56,594 nucleotides of DNA from contig JAIBBZ010000036.1 of NCBI GenBank assembly GCA_019694435.1, positions 1 to 56,594 of the forward strand, given 5' to 3'. Numbering within the stretch: the stretch's first letter is position 1; the number at the start of each line of letters is the position of its first letter. This stretch comes from Pirellulales bacterium (GTDB lineage: Bacteria; Planctomycetota; Planctomycetia; Pirellulales; JAEUIK01). Both the position numbers and the translations under genes were made by a program. The notes under the pieces were generated by a model, which worked only from the letters and a program-made list of their open reading frames with translations, made no database searches and was not told the DNA's origin. Of this stretch, positions 1 through 8,190 are shown piece by piece.

Positions 1-1
1 G

Positions 2-493
2 GTGACGCACGACAATCGCATTCTCGACGCGGCCGATCGCATCGTGAACATGGTCGACGGGCGGATCATCTCCGACGTGGTCGTGCGCGAGTCGGCAGCC
101 ATTTGCGAGTTCCTGCAAAAGGCCGGGGTCTTTCAGGGGCTGACGCCCAAGACGCTCTCCGAAGTGGCCGACAAAACGCGGCTCGAGCGTCATACCCAGG
201 GCACCGACATCGTGCGTCAGGGCGACCCGGGCGAGAAATTCTACCTGATCCGCACTGGCGAGGTCGACGTCATCAGCACATCGGCCGGCACGCCGCGCGT
301 CGTGGCACGGCTGCGCGAAGGCGACTTTTTCGGCGAGGCCGCGCTGATTACCGGCGAGCCGCGCAACGCCACGGTCCGGGCGGTCACGCCGTTGGAGGTC
401 TACACGCTCGGCAAAGATGAGTTCCGCGCGGTGATGGAATCGAGCGCTACGTTGGCCGAGGAACTGCGCCGGGTGTTGTTCCAGCGGCAGTAG
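2..493 (+). CDS. ABC transporter ATPase C-terminus fused to a cyclic-nucleotide-binding domain (5' partial)
   Basis: The reading frame is open at the window edge, so the gene starts upstream. The first 25 or so residues (VTHDNRILDAADRIVNMVDG) are the H-loop and C-terminal end of a MacB/LolD/DevA-type ABC ATPase, in which the His of VTHD is the switch histidine. Residues from about 35 to the end form a complete cNMP-binding (CAP_ED) fold: a FxGLTPKTL entry helix, IVRQGDPGEKFYLIRTGEVDV, and the phosphate-binding-cassette-like FFGEAALITGEPRNATV. An ATPase with this tail could be gated by a cyclic nucleotide or another small ligand, but that is inference. The PBC Arg is present (EPRNATV), which is compatible with nucleotide binding. 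Its last 47 bases overlap the 3' end of the opposing TolC-like gene. The upstream neighbours, presumably permease and adaptor, are outside the window. Confidence 0.85.
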   Translation: MTHDNRILDAADRIVNMVDGRIISDVVVRESAAICEFLQKAGVFQGLTPKTLSEVADKTRLERHTQGTDIVRQGDPGEKFYLIRTGEVDVISTSAGTPRVVARLREGDFFGEAALITGEPRNATVRAVTPLEVYTLGKDEFRAVMESSATLAEELRRVLFQRQ

Positions 494-1865
494 CCGGAGT
501 CGGCTGCGGCACATTGGCCGGGGCCGTTGGCAACAGTTCGTTCGGCGGGACGACCCAGCATCGCATCGTGGCGTGATAGCCGCATTCGGCCGAAAGCGTG
601 CCCTGGCTATGCCGGAACCGGACCATGGCCAGGTGCCAATCGACGACGCGCGAGACGAGTTCGTTCCGGGCCTTGATCGCCTGGAGCCGGGCCTCGGCCA
701 CCTCGGCATACGTCGCACCGCCGGTCTTTTGTTGCTCGACCAGTTGCCCGACGTGGGAGGCACTGCTGGCGGCACGGTCGCGGGCATAAAGCACCTGTTG
801 CAGGCGCTGCTCGGCGGTCGCGGCGTGCTGTTGCACCTCGGACGCGATCTCGGCTTCGCGCCGCGCGCGGTACTGATTCAACTGCCGGCGTCGCAACTCG
901 GCCTCGCAAGGGTCGTTCTGGAACTTGTCGAGATAGCATTTCAGCGACGCCAACACGAAGCAGCAGCCCGGCGGAGCTTGAAAGCCGATCAGTCCGTTGG
1001 CCCGAGACAGCACGCCGCGCGCGACCGGCAAGGTCTCGACGTCGAGTTCGCACTCGAGCAGCCGCAGCAAGCCCAACTCGGGACGCTCATTGAGTGCGAC
1101 GAGCACCGCGGCTTGCACGTCGAGCGGAGACGGATCGACCGTCAGGGAGGTGTTGGGCCAGATGCGCCAATCGGGCTCGCAAGTCTCGACCCCGATCAGG
1201 CTCCGCAGCGCCCAGTTGGCCTGCGACCGGCCGATCGTGGCGTCGAGCCGCTGCTGCGCCAGTTCGAGCGTCTGGCGGTCGAGCACGCCAGTTTCGGCCG
1301 GGGGGCGAATGCCGCGCTGAATCAAGTCGGCCGTGGCCTTCCTGGTTTGATGAACTTCGTTCAGGCTCTGCGTGGCCGCGTCGACCTGGTTCTCGCTCAG
1401 CGCGAGCCGGTAGTAGAGCTCGAGCGCCGCGAGGGCTGAATCGTTGCGGGCCTCCATCTCGGCGAACGACAGCAGGTGCAGCCGAAGCGAATCGGCACGC
1501 TCCGAGCCGCGACAGGCGCAGCCCGAGCTGACGCCTGCCGCGCGGCGCTCGTTCGCCAGCAGATTGCCGACGGTCGAATTGCGCACCGCCAGGCATTGCG
1601 CCTCGTTCGCCGCAAGTTCGTGGTAGATCGTCCCGTCGGGAATCGCGGTCGTCGGCGGCGGCACGTGGTGCGCAACCAGCGTCAGATCGGGCTTGATCTC
1701 GCCGCGCGGGACCACCGGCAGCACGTGCGTGAGCCAGTGAGCCTGGCGCGTGTTCGCGGCCGTGGCCGGTCCGGCGGCGCGGTCGTGGGCGCAACCCGCT
1801 GCGAGGATCAAGAGTCCTCCCAGCAGGCCGGCGAACTGCGGTACGGCGCCGTGCTGTCGAGTCAT
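447..1865 (-). CDS. TolC-like outer-membrane efflux protein (probable lipoprotein)
   Basis: A 472-residue protein with an N-terminal hydrophobic segment ending in LLILAAGC, a lipobox-like lipoprotein signal. Long, Ala/Arg/Glu/Gln-rich helical stretches follow (for example QQRLDATIGRSQANWALRSL and EIASEVQQHAATAEQRLQQV), which is the pattern of the coiled-coil alpha-barrel of outer-membrane efflux (OEP/TolC) proteins. In that family the protein is the outer channel of tripartite pumps. I start at the ATG at 1865 because the signal peptide begins there; an upstream in-frame start (1946) would add a 27-residue charged leader before it. The gene converges with the ABC ATPase fragment, overlapping it by 47 bases, so the pump ATPase and this channel may belong to one functional group although they are on opposite strands. 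The C-terminus is Pro/Ala/Thr-rich. Assignment rests on architecture, not a diagnostic motif. Confidence 0.6.
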   Translation of the reverse strand: MTRQHGAVPQFAGLLGGLLILAAGCAHDRAAGPATAANTRQAHWLTHVLPVVPRGEIKPDLTLVAHHVPPPTTAIPDGTIYHELAANEAQCLAVRNSTVGNLLANERRAAGVSSGCACRGSERADSLRLHLLSFAEMEARNDSALAALELYYRLALSENQVDAATQSLNEVHQTRKATADLIQRGIRPPAETGVLDRQTLELAQQRLDATIGRSQANWALRSLIGVETCEPDWRIWPNTSLTVDPSPLDVQAAVLVALNERPELGLLRLLECELDVETLPVARGVLSRANGLIGFQAPPGCCFVLASLKCYLDKFQNDPCEAELRRRQLNQYRARREAEIASEVQQHAATAEQRLQQVLYARDRAASSASHVGQLVEQQKTGGATYAEVAEARLQAIKARNELVSRVVDWHLAMVRFRHSQGTLSAECGYHATMRCWVVPPNELLPTAPANVPQPTPATAAGTTPGAVPRPT

Positions 1866-2216
1866 GCGGTGCTGGCAGTCTTTTCTGGCGGTGCCTGACG
1901 TTCCGGCTGCAAGGTTTCTTCGGGCCGTTTCGCGCGTGGCGCTCACGCGGAACAGGACGCGTGGCAGGGCTTCTGCGGGCTGCGACGAACACGGCCATAA
2001 ACCCTGCCGGCGGTAGCGATTGAACCTGCCGGTTGCGGCTTTCGCGAGCGTTCGATTTGACCCAGCCGTCAGGCTTTACATCCGTCGCGCGGGTTCGATC
2101 CGCGTGATTGGCGGGTTGCACGGCGTGCCGCAAGGCTTGCCTGGTCGTTAGAATCAGGCCCACCCGCCGGCCGCGCTGCTGGCGGGATGCAGTCAACGAA
2201 CTCGAGAGCAGCCGCG
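1866..2216. other. Divergent intergenic region between the TolC-like gene and phoD-like gene
   Basis: About 350 bases with no supported gene. A TAGAAT hexamer at 2149-2154 is one mismatch from a -10 box and lies at a suitable distance upstream of the PhoD start, but no matching -35 was found 16-18 bases before it. A TTGACC at 2057-2062 resembles a -35 but lacks a well-placed -10. It probably carries promoters for both flanking genes. Confidence 0.35.
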
Positions 2217-3818
2217 ATGGGGAAACGACGTCGAAATCCGCAGCGCCGGTGGTCGCGCCGCGCATGGCTGGCCCACGCGGGCGCAGCGGGCATGGCGACT
2301 TTGGGTGCACCACGCGTTTGGGCCGAAATGTTTCGGCACCGGCAGCCCCCCGCTGCGGTGACGCGCGAGGCGCTGCGCCTGCAGGCCGAGTGCGGCGTGG
2401 CCAGCGGCGATGTCACGGCCGAGTCGGCCGTCGTCTGGAGCCGAGCCAATCGGCCTGCACAAATGCTCGTCGAGTATGACACGACCGACCATTTCGACGA
2501 CGCGCGCGCAGTGCCGGGCCCGTTGGTCTCGCCCGAGACCGATCTGACCGGCAAGGTGATGCTGACCGGATTGCCCCCTGGCGAGTTGGTGCACTACCGG
2601 GTGACGTTTGTCGACCCGGCCGACCCACGCAGCAAGAGCGAGCCCGTGGTCGGCCGGCTGCGAACGCCTGGCCATCAGGCGCGACGATGGCGCTTGGCGT
2701 GGTCGGGCGACACCTGCGGACAGGGCTTCGGCATCAACCCCGATTGGGGAGGCCTGCGCATGTACCGCACGATCGCCGCCACGGAGCCCGACGCGTTTGT
2801 TCATTCGGGCGACACGATCTATGCCGATGCCCCGATCCCTGCCGAAATCCAGCTCGACAATGGCCAGGTCTGGCGCAACCTGACGACGCCGGAAAAATCG
2901 AAGGTCGCCGAAACGCTCGACGAGTTTCGGGGAAACTATCGCTACAACCTGCTGGACGAGCATCTGCGAGCGTTTCAGGCGGCCACCGCGCAGTACACCC
3001 AATGGGACGATCACGAGACGACCAACAACTGGTACCCGGGCGAGGTTCTCAACGACACGCGGTACCACGAGCGCGACTGCAACGTGCTCGCCACGCGAGC
3101 CAGGCAGGCCTTTCTCGAGTACCAGCCGATCTGGACTCCGGAGCGCGAACGCTCGCGAATCTATCGCTCGTTCGTCCAAGGGCCGCACGTCGAGTTGTTC
3201 TTGCTCGACATGCGGACGTACCGGGGCGCGAATGGACCGAACCGGCAGACAGAACCCAGGCCCGACGCGGCACTACTCGGCGCCGAGCAGTTGTCATGGC
3301 TGAAAGAGCGGATGGCCGCTTCGACAGCCACCTGGAAGATCGTCTGCAGCGACATGCCGCTGGGGTTGATCGTCGGGGACGGACCGAACCAGTTTGAGAA
3401 CGCCGCCAATGGCCCCGGTCCGGCCCTCGGTCGCGAGCTGGAGATTGCCGACCTCTTGGCGCACCTCAAACGGCGACAGGTGCGCAACGTGATCTGGCTG
3501 ACGGCCGACGTGCACTATGCGGCAGCTCACTACTACGATCCCGCCGCGGCGACGTCGACCGACTTCGATCCGTTCTGGGAGTTCGTCGCCGGGCCGATCA
3601 ATGCGGGAACTTTTGGTCCAGGCACGCTCGACCCGACCTTCGGACCCCAGGTGAAATTCAACGCGGTGCCGGAGGGCATGCCGCAAGGCCGGCCACCCAG
3701 CGAAGGACGGCAGTATTTTGGGCTGGTCGAATTCGAACCGGCCACGTCGGCCTTGACCGTGTCGCTGCGCGACGTGGAAGGCAAAGTGCTTTATCGCGTG
3801 GAGCTGCCGCCGGCGTAG
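2217..3818 (+). CDS. Alkaline phosphatase D (PhoD) family protein, Tat-exported
   Basis: A 533-residue secreted phosphatase/phosphodiesterase of the PhoD family, which uses Ca/Fe metal centres to release phosphate from phosphate esters outside the cytoplasm. The N-terminus carries a twin-arginine signal (SRRAWLAHAG, RR at residues 14-15) followed by a hydrophobic stretch and an APRVWA cleavage region. The PhoD N-terminal domain is marked by CGVASGDVTAESAVVWSR. The catalytic domain shows FVHSGDTIYAD (metal-binding GD), WDDHET (metal-binding D and H) and TADVHYAAAHYYDP near the C-terminus. I chose the ATG at 2217, preceded by GAGAG at 8 bases; the ATG at 2187 would add ten residues. It begins a run of plus-strand hydrolases (sulfatase, then GDPD) that suggests scavenging of phosphate and sulfate esters. 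Confidence 0.9.
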   Translation: MGKRRRNPQRRWSRRAWLAHAGAAGMATLGAPRVWAEMFRHRQPPAAVTREALRLQAECGVASGDVTAESAVVWSRANRPAQMLVEYDTTDHFDDARAVPGPLVSPETDLTGKVMLTGLPPGELVHYRVTFVDPADPRSKSEPVVGRLRTPGHQARRWRLAWSGDTCGQGFGINPDWGGLRMYRTIAATEPDAFVHSGDTIYADAPIPAEIQLDNGQVWRNLTTPEKSKVAETLDEFRGNYRYNLLDEHLRAFQAATAQYTQWDDHETTNNWYPGEVLNDTRYHERDCNVLATRARQAFLEYQPIWTPERERSRIYRSFVQGPHVELFLLDMRTYRGANGPNRQTEPRPDAALLGAEQLSWLKERMAASTATWKIVCSDMPLGLIVGDGPNQFENAANGPGPALGRELEIADLLAHLKRRQVRNVIWLTADVHYAAAHYYDPAAATSTDFDPFWEFVAGPINAGTFGPGTLDPTFGPQVKFNAVPEGMPQGRPPSEGRQYFGLVEFEPATSALTVSLRDVEGKVLYRVELPPA

Positions 3819-3930
3819 AATCGTCGCGATACCTCCAGCCGCTGGCGGGGTTCGATAGGCTAACCGTCCGCTGAAGTATTCAGGGGGCTGCGATGCCGTG
3901 TTTCGGGGGAATTGATCGGAGGGTATGGCA

Positions 3931-5310
3931 ATGAAGGCGCGGATAACGCTGGGGCTGCTCGTCGTGCTGTGGGGGGCCTGGCCTGCGAAAGCCGCCGATG
4001 CGGCGCGACCGAACATCGTCGTCATCGTCGCCGACGATCTGGGCTACGGCGAACTCGGTTGCTACGGCGGCCGGCAGATTCCGACCCCGCATCTCGATGC
4101 ACTCGCCACCGGCGGAGTGCGGATGACCGACGGTTACGTGTCGTGCCCGGTTTGCAGCCCGACGCGCGCGGGGCTGCTCACGGGGCGCTATCAGCAGCGG
4201 TTCGGGCACGAGTTCAACCCGGGGCCCGAAACCGAGGCCTCGCCCGACTTCGGGTTGCCGCTCGATCAAACGACGCTGGCCGATCGCCTGCAGCGGGCCG
4301 GTTACAAGACGGGCATGGTGGGCAAATGGCACCTGGGCTATCAACCGAAGTTTCATCCCTTGTCGCGTGGTTTCGACGAGTTCTACGGTTTTCTCGCCGG
4401 CGCTCATGCGTATCTGCCCGGGCAGCGCAGGCAAGGTGATACGCCGATTCTGCGCGGTCGCGAGCCGGTCGAGGCTCCGGAGTATTTGACCGACGCGTTT
4501 GCCGACGAGGCCGTGGCCTTTGTCGATCGCCATCGCAGCGAGCCGTTTTTTCTGTATTTGCCTTTCAACGCCGTGCATGGGCCCCTGCAAGCGACCACGC
4601 CATACGAAGCGCGTTTCGCTGAGCTGAAGCGGCCCAATCGCCGGACATTCGCCGCGATGTTGTCGGCCATGGACGACGCGGTCGGTAAGCTCATGGGCAA
4701 GTTGCGCGCGGCGGGGCTCGAAGAAAACACGCTGGTGGTCTTTATCAGCGACAACGGCGGGCCCACGCCGCAGACCACCTCGAGCAATGCACCGCTGTCC
4801 GGCTTCAAGGGCACCGTCATGGAAGGCGGCATCCGCGTGCCGTTCATGATGCAGTGGAAAGGACACCTGCCGGCCGGAACGACCTACTCGCAGCCGGTCA
4901 TCGCGCTGGACGTCGTGCCCACGGTCTTGGCGGCGACGGGACAATCGACCGCCGATCCCTTGGACGGCGTAAACCTGCTGCCGCATTTGCAGGGTGAAAA
5001 CTCCGCCGCGCCGCACGAACGGCTGTATTGGCGGTTTGGTCAACAGTCAGCGATCCGTCAGGGCAATTGGAAGCTCCTGCGTTCGCTCGGCGGCAAGCAG
5101 CAATTGTTTGACCTGGCCAACGACATTGCCGAGGAGCACGACCTGTCCGGCGAACGCGTGGAGACCGTCAAGGAATTGCAAACGGCCTGGGAGGCATGGA
5201 ACGCGGAACTCGTCGAGCCGAAATGGAAGCGCTCGGACAACCGCGCCCAGCCCACCGCCCGTCGCAAGGCCCGGCGCCAAGCCGCGGGACGCAACGATGC
5301 AGGTCTTTAG
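3931..5310 (+). CDS. Sulfatase (arylsulfatase-type, Cys-formylglycine)
   Basis: A 459-residue exported sulfatase, hydrolysing sulfate esters, probably on polysaccharides as is common in marine planctomycetes. The signal peptide (MKARITLGLLVVLWGAWPAKA) is followed by the metal-binding PNIVVIVADDLGYGE. The formylglycine signature CSPTRAGLLTG (Cys75-x-Pro-x-Arg79) is intact and is of the Cys type that needs a formylglycine-generating enzyme or anSME. Further family motifs are GKWHLGY, HGPLQ and FISDNGGPTP (metal-binding D and N). The start at 3931 sits 7 bases after GGAGGG (3918-3923); the ATG at 3925 lies only one base from that site and is less likely. The last 14 bases overlap the start of the GDPD gene, so the two are translationally linked. 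At this size it lacks extra C-terminal domains; the substrate cannot be read from the sequence. Confidence 0.93.
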   Translation: MKARITLGLLVVLWGAWPAKAADAARPNIVVIVADDLGYGELGCYGGRQIPTPHLDALATGGVRMTDGYVSCPVCSPTRAGLLTGRYQQRFGHEFNPGPETEASPDFGLPLDQTTLADRLQRAGYKTGMVGKWHLGYQPKFHPLSRGFDEFYGFLAGAHAYLPGQRRQGDTPILRGREPVEAPEYLTDAFADEAVAFVDRHRSEPFFLYLPFNAVHGPLQATTPYEARFAELKRPNRRTFAAMLSAMDDAVGKLMGKLRAAGLEENTLVVFISDNGGPTPQTTSSNAPLSGFKGTVMEGGIRVPFMMQWKGHLPAGTTYSQPVIALDVVPTVLAATGQSTADPLDGVNLLPHLQGENSAAPHERLYWRFGQQSAIRQGNWKLLRSLGGKQQLFDLANDIAEEHDLSGERVETVKELQTAWEAWNAELVEPKWKRSDNRAQPTARRKARRQAAGRNDAGL

Positions 5311-5941
5311 TCACCGGGGTTTTCACGTCACGCTGCCCGAGAACACGCTCGCGGCGTTCGAGGCCGCCGTGGCGCTGGGCGTGGCCGGTATCGAAACCGA
5401 CGTGCAGCTCGATCGGCACGGCGAGGCGTTCCTGTATCACGATCGGCTCGCGCCCGATCTGCGGCCCGTCGCTCACTTGTCGCGCGCCGAGCTGAGCGCG
5501 CTGATCGGGTGCGAAGTGCCGACGCTCGAGGCAGCTCTGGCGACCTGCGCGGTGACTTGGAATCTCGAGATCAAGGCGCCGGATGCCGTCGCGGCGACCA
5601 TCGAGGCCGTGCGGCGCCATCGCGAGCGGCGGCGATTTCTGATCAGCAGCTTTTGGCACGCGGCGGTCTACGAAGTCTGCGAAGCGACCGGCGTCGCCGG
5701 AGGGCTGCTCATCGCGCATCGGCCGCGGCGGATCGATCCGGCTGATTTTCGCCCGCAGGCCGGAATTGCCACGCTCGTGTGGAGCTTCGACCGGCTCGAC
5801 GCGTCGTGCGTGAACGAGGCGCGACAACTGGGCCTGGCCACTTGGGTCTATTCGGCCGAGAGTCGGGCCGATCACGACGCCTGCCGGGCATGGGGCGTCG
5901 ATTGCCTCATCACCGACCGCCCCGACTGGTTGTTGACCTGA
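5297..5941 (+). CDS. Glycerophosphodiester phosphodiesterase (GDPD/UgpQ family)
   Basis: A 214-residue cytoplasmic-type GDPD with no signal peptide. The family hydrolyses glycerophosphodiesters to glycerol-3-phosphate and an alcohol. The catalytic signature is clear at the N-terminus: FSHRGFHVTLPENTLAAF (HRG and PENT), IETDVQLD (metal-binding E-x-D) and YHDRLAP (second catalytic His). The middle contains WNLEIKAPD, matching the conserved E-x-K strand, and the end carries VWSFDRLD and the VDCLITDRPDW motif typical of the family. The start lies inside the sulfatase gene (14-base overlap), which fixes it well because the HRG motif begins at residue 5. With the sulfatase and PhoD it forms a phosphate/sulfate ester group. 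It is slightly shorter than E. coli UgpQ (about 250 aa) but all motifs are present. Confidence 0.92.
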   Translation: MQVFSHRGFHVTLPENTLAAFEAAVALGVAGIETDVQLDRHGEAFLYHDRLAPDLRPVAHLSRAELSALIGCEVPTLEAALATCAVTWNLEIKAPDAVAATIEAVRRHRERRRFLISSFWHAAVYEVCEATGVAGGLLIAHRPRRIDPADFRPQAGIATLVWSFDRLDASCVNEARQLGLATWVYSAESRADHDACRAWGVDCLITDRPDWLLT

Positions 5942-5952
5942 GCCGGTGTTGC

Positions 5953-6663
5953 TCAGTAACTCGCCACGCCGGCGTAGACGACCTTCAACGCGATGCGTAG
6001 CGCCGGCCAGAACACTTGGTCGATCAATTTCCAGGCGACGATCAATCCAATCATGCCAAAGGCCGGTTGGCGCAAGGCATCCTGGTACATGGTCACCGTG
6101 CGGGCCGGAAGTACCAGCGCCAATACGCCTGCACCGTCCAGCGGAGGAACTGGCAGCAGGTTGAACACGAACAGCAGCAGATTGAGCACGAGCATGATAC
6201 TCAGCAGCGTCGCAATGGCCGTGGGCACGCCTTCATCGGCGGCGGCGACGAACGAGGTGAATCCCACGCGCTCGGGCGGCAGGAAATAGTCGAGCGCCAG
6301 GCCCAGGCGGATACAACCCGCGGCCAGCAGCACGAGGCTCAGATTGGCCAAGGGCCCCGCCAGCGCCATCAGCGCGGCACGTCGCGGATAGCGCAGGGCC
6401 CAATGCGGGTCGTAGGGGGCACTGGCCCAGCCGATCATCCAACCGCTCAACAGATACGAAGCGATGGGCATGACGATCATTCCGAACGGCTCGCGCGCCA
6501 TGTGTGGCGCGGGGTTCGGCGTGACTTGCCCGGCGTAGTAGGCCGTCGGATCGCCCAATCGCAGCGCCGCCACGGCATGCGCGGCTTCGTGCAGCGAAGT
6601 CGACACCACGAAGATTGCGTACCACGCGACGCCCAAGGCAAGAAAATCGGGGTTCGCGTCCAC
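5953..6663 (-). CDS. Site-2 protease (peptidase M50) family integral membrane protein
   Basis: A polytopic membrane zinc protease of about 236 residues. It has the zinc-binding HEAAH (residues 25-29) in the first membrane helix, with further hydrophobic helices (MALAGPLANLSLVLLAAGCI and LLSIMLVLNLLLFVFNLLPV). The second motif, NLLPVPPLDG, supplies the third zinc ligand (Asp). This compact form belongs to the minimal S2P group without a PDZ domain, some of which process sigma-factor pathways or small membrane substrates; the substrate is unknown. The start is uncertain: I use a GTG at 6663 because the 66 residues encoded upstream are Gly/Gln/Arg-rich and look non-coding. An upstream start at 6861 would give 302 residues. 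It converges with the GDPD gene, leaving 11 bases between stops. Confidence 0.8.
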   Translation of the reverse strand: MDANPDFLALGVAWYAIFVVSTSLHEAAHAVAALRLGDPTAYYAGQVTPNPAPHMAREPFGMIVMPIASYLLSGWMIGWASAPYDPHWALRYPRRAALMALAGPLANLSLVLLAAGCIRLGLALDYFLPPERVGFTSFVAAADEGVPTAIATLLSIMLVLNLLLFVFNLLPVPPLDGAGVLALVLPARTVTMYQDALRQPAFGMIGLIVAWKLIDQVFWPALRIALKVVYAGVASY

Positions 6664-6866
6664 TTTGAATCGGTTTCCGGTATGCGTAGGGGGTCCTGGC
6701 TGGCCAGCGCCGCCACCGTTTGCGAGCGTAGCGTGAGGCTGCCGACGCGCAAAGTCCGCGTGGCCGATTTGTGATGCGCCGTGCGAGTCGATAAACTCGC
6801 GTCTACCGCTGGAATCCCCGCTGGTCGCCTGCCTTGCTGGCTCGCCTGCCTCGCAATCCAACCCCG

Positions 6867-6883
6867 TTGAAGGGTTCCTTCAA
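6867..6883. promoter_or_regulatory. Perfect inverted repeat covering the ribosome-binding region of the beta-propeller gene
   Basis: TTGAAGG-GTT-CCTTCAA is a perfect 7-bp inverted repeat with a 3-base loop, ending 3 bases before the ATG at 6887. The only Shine-Dalgarno-like bases (GAAGGG) lie in its left arm, so the RNA hairpin could mask the ribosome-binding site; alternatively it may be a DNA operator. The repeat is seen directly; its function is inference. Confidence 0.4.
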
Positions 6884-6886
6884 GCT

Positions 6887-8134
6887 ATGTTCCGCCGCCT
6901 TGCCTGGTTGTTGCCGTTGTTGTGCTTATGTGCCGCTCCCGCTTCACGGGGCACGGTCGATTGGCCAGGCTGGCGCGGGCCACAGCGCACCGGAATCTCG
7001 GCGGAGCAGCCGCTGCTGCAGGACTGGCCCGAAGGTGGCCCCAAGCTGCTGTGGAAGATCACCGGTGTCGGAGAAGGGTATAGCACGCCGTCGGTGACGC
7101 GCGAGGCCCTGTATGTGATGGGCAACAAGGACGGCAAGGAATGGATCCTGGCTCTCGACCCGGCGCGCGAAGGGCAGGTGATCTGGGCGACGGCGATCGG
7201 CGAGGTGCGCCACAACGGCGCCGGCTATCCTGGCCCACGGTCGACGCCCACCGTCGACGGCGATCGGCTGTTCGCGCTCGGCCTGAACGGCGACCTGGTG
7301 TGCCTCGCAACGCGCGACGGGCAAATCGTCTGGCAGCGCAACCTGGTGTCTGATTTTGGCGGCGCGATACCGAACTGGGGCTATACCGAATCGGTGCTGA
7401 TCGACGGACCATGGGTGATCTGCACGCCCGGCGGCAAGCAAGCCACGCTCGCGGCCCTCGAAAAGACCACCGGCACTCCGGTGTGGCAGTCGCCTATCGG
7501 TGACGGCGCCGGGTACGCTTCGATCGTCAAAGCGAAGATCGACGGGCTCGATCAGTACGTGCAGTTCACCGCGCAGGGCGTCGTCGGCGTGGCGGCCAAG
7601 GACGGGAGATTTCTCTGGCGCTATAACGCTCCGGCCAACGGCACCGCGAATATCTCGACGCCGCTGGTGCGCGATAATGACGTGTTCGCCGCAAGCGGCT
7701 ACGGCACCGGCGGCGGACAGGCCCGGATCACGCAGCAGGGCGAGTGGAAGGCCGACGAGGTGTACTTCACCAAGAAGATGAAGAACCACCACGGTGGCAT
7801 GATTCTGCTCGGCAAGCACCTGTACGGCTCGAACGATCCCGGCGTGTTGACCTGCCTCGATTGGGCCACCGGCGACGAGGCCTGGTCCGATCGCTCCTGC
7901 GGCAAGTGCTCGCTCGTGTGTGTCGACGGCCTGTTGATCACGCGCAGCGAAGAGGGGCTGGTGAGCCTGGTCCAGGCGACCCCGGCAGGCTTTGAGCTGC
8001 ACGGCCGTTTCGAGCAGCCCGAGCGCAGCCCCCAACCCGCCTGGCCGCATCCGGTTGTCGCCGGCGGGCGGCTGTATTTGCGTGATCAAGACACGCTGCT
8101 TTGTTACGATGTTCGCGGCGACTCGGTCCGTTGA
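6887..8134 (+). CDS. PQQ-binding-like beta-propeller repeat protein, secreted
   Basis: A 415-residue exported protein with a clear signal peptide (MFRRLAWLLPLLCLCAAPAS). The mature start DWPGWRGPQRTGIS is the W-x-GWRG-P-x-R-x-G motif that begins many planctomycete PQQ-like propellers. The rest is a succession of WD-like blades (LLWKITGVGEGYSTPSV, VIWATAIGEV, IVWQRNL, PVWQSPIGDG, FLWRYNAPANG), as in BamB-like and PQQ_2 domains. Such proteins are periplasmic; most lack the catalytic residues of quinoprotein dehydrogenases and are thought to bind partners or scaffold. No haem-binding CxxCH motif is present, so I do not call it a dehydrogenase. A 7-bp inverted repeat immediately upstream may control its translation. 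It is transcribed divergently from the M50 protease, with CorA following in the same direction. Confidence 0.85.
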   Translation: MFRRLAWLLPLLCLCAAPASRGTVDWPGWRGPQRTGISAEQPLLQDWPEGGPKLLWKITGVGEGYSTPSVTREALYVMGNKDGKEWILALDPAREGQVIWATAIGEVRHNGAGYPGPRSTPTVDGDRLFALGLNGDLVCLATRDGQIVWQRNLVSDFGGAIPNWGYTESVLIDGPWVICTPGGKQATLAALEKTTGTPVWQSPIGDGAGYASIVKAKIDGLDQYVQFTAQGVVGVAAKDGRFLWRYNAPANGTANISTPLVRDNDVFAASGYGTGGGQARITQQGEWKADEVYFTKKMKNHHGGMILLGKHLYGSNDPGVLTCLDWATGDEAWSDRSCGKCSLVCVDGLLITRSEEGLVSLVQATPAGFELHGRFEQPERSPQPAWPHPVVAGGRLYLRDQDTLLCYDVRGDSVR

Positions 8135-8190
8135 TTGAGTCCTGAATTTCGTCTCCCGCGGCGCAGCGCCTGCTTCGGACGGATCCGCAG

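Noticed and set aside
573..1439. Long open frame (288 aa) on the plus strand over the TolC-like gene
   Set aside because: It is Arg/Leu/Gly-rich with no domain and lies antisense to a gene with a signal peptide and coiled-coil pattern; GC-rich DNA routinely leaves such frames open.
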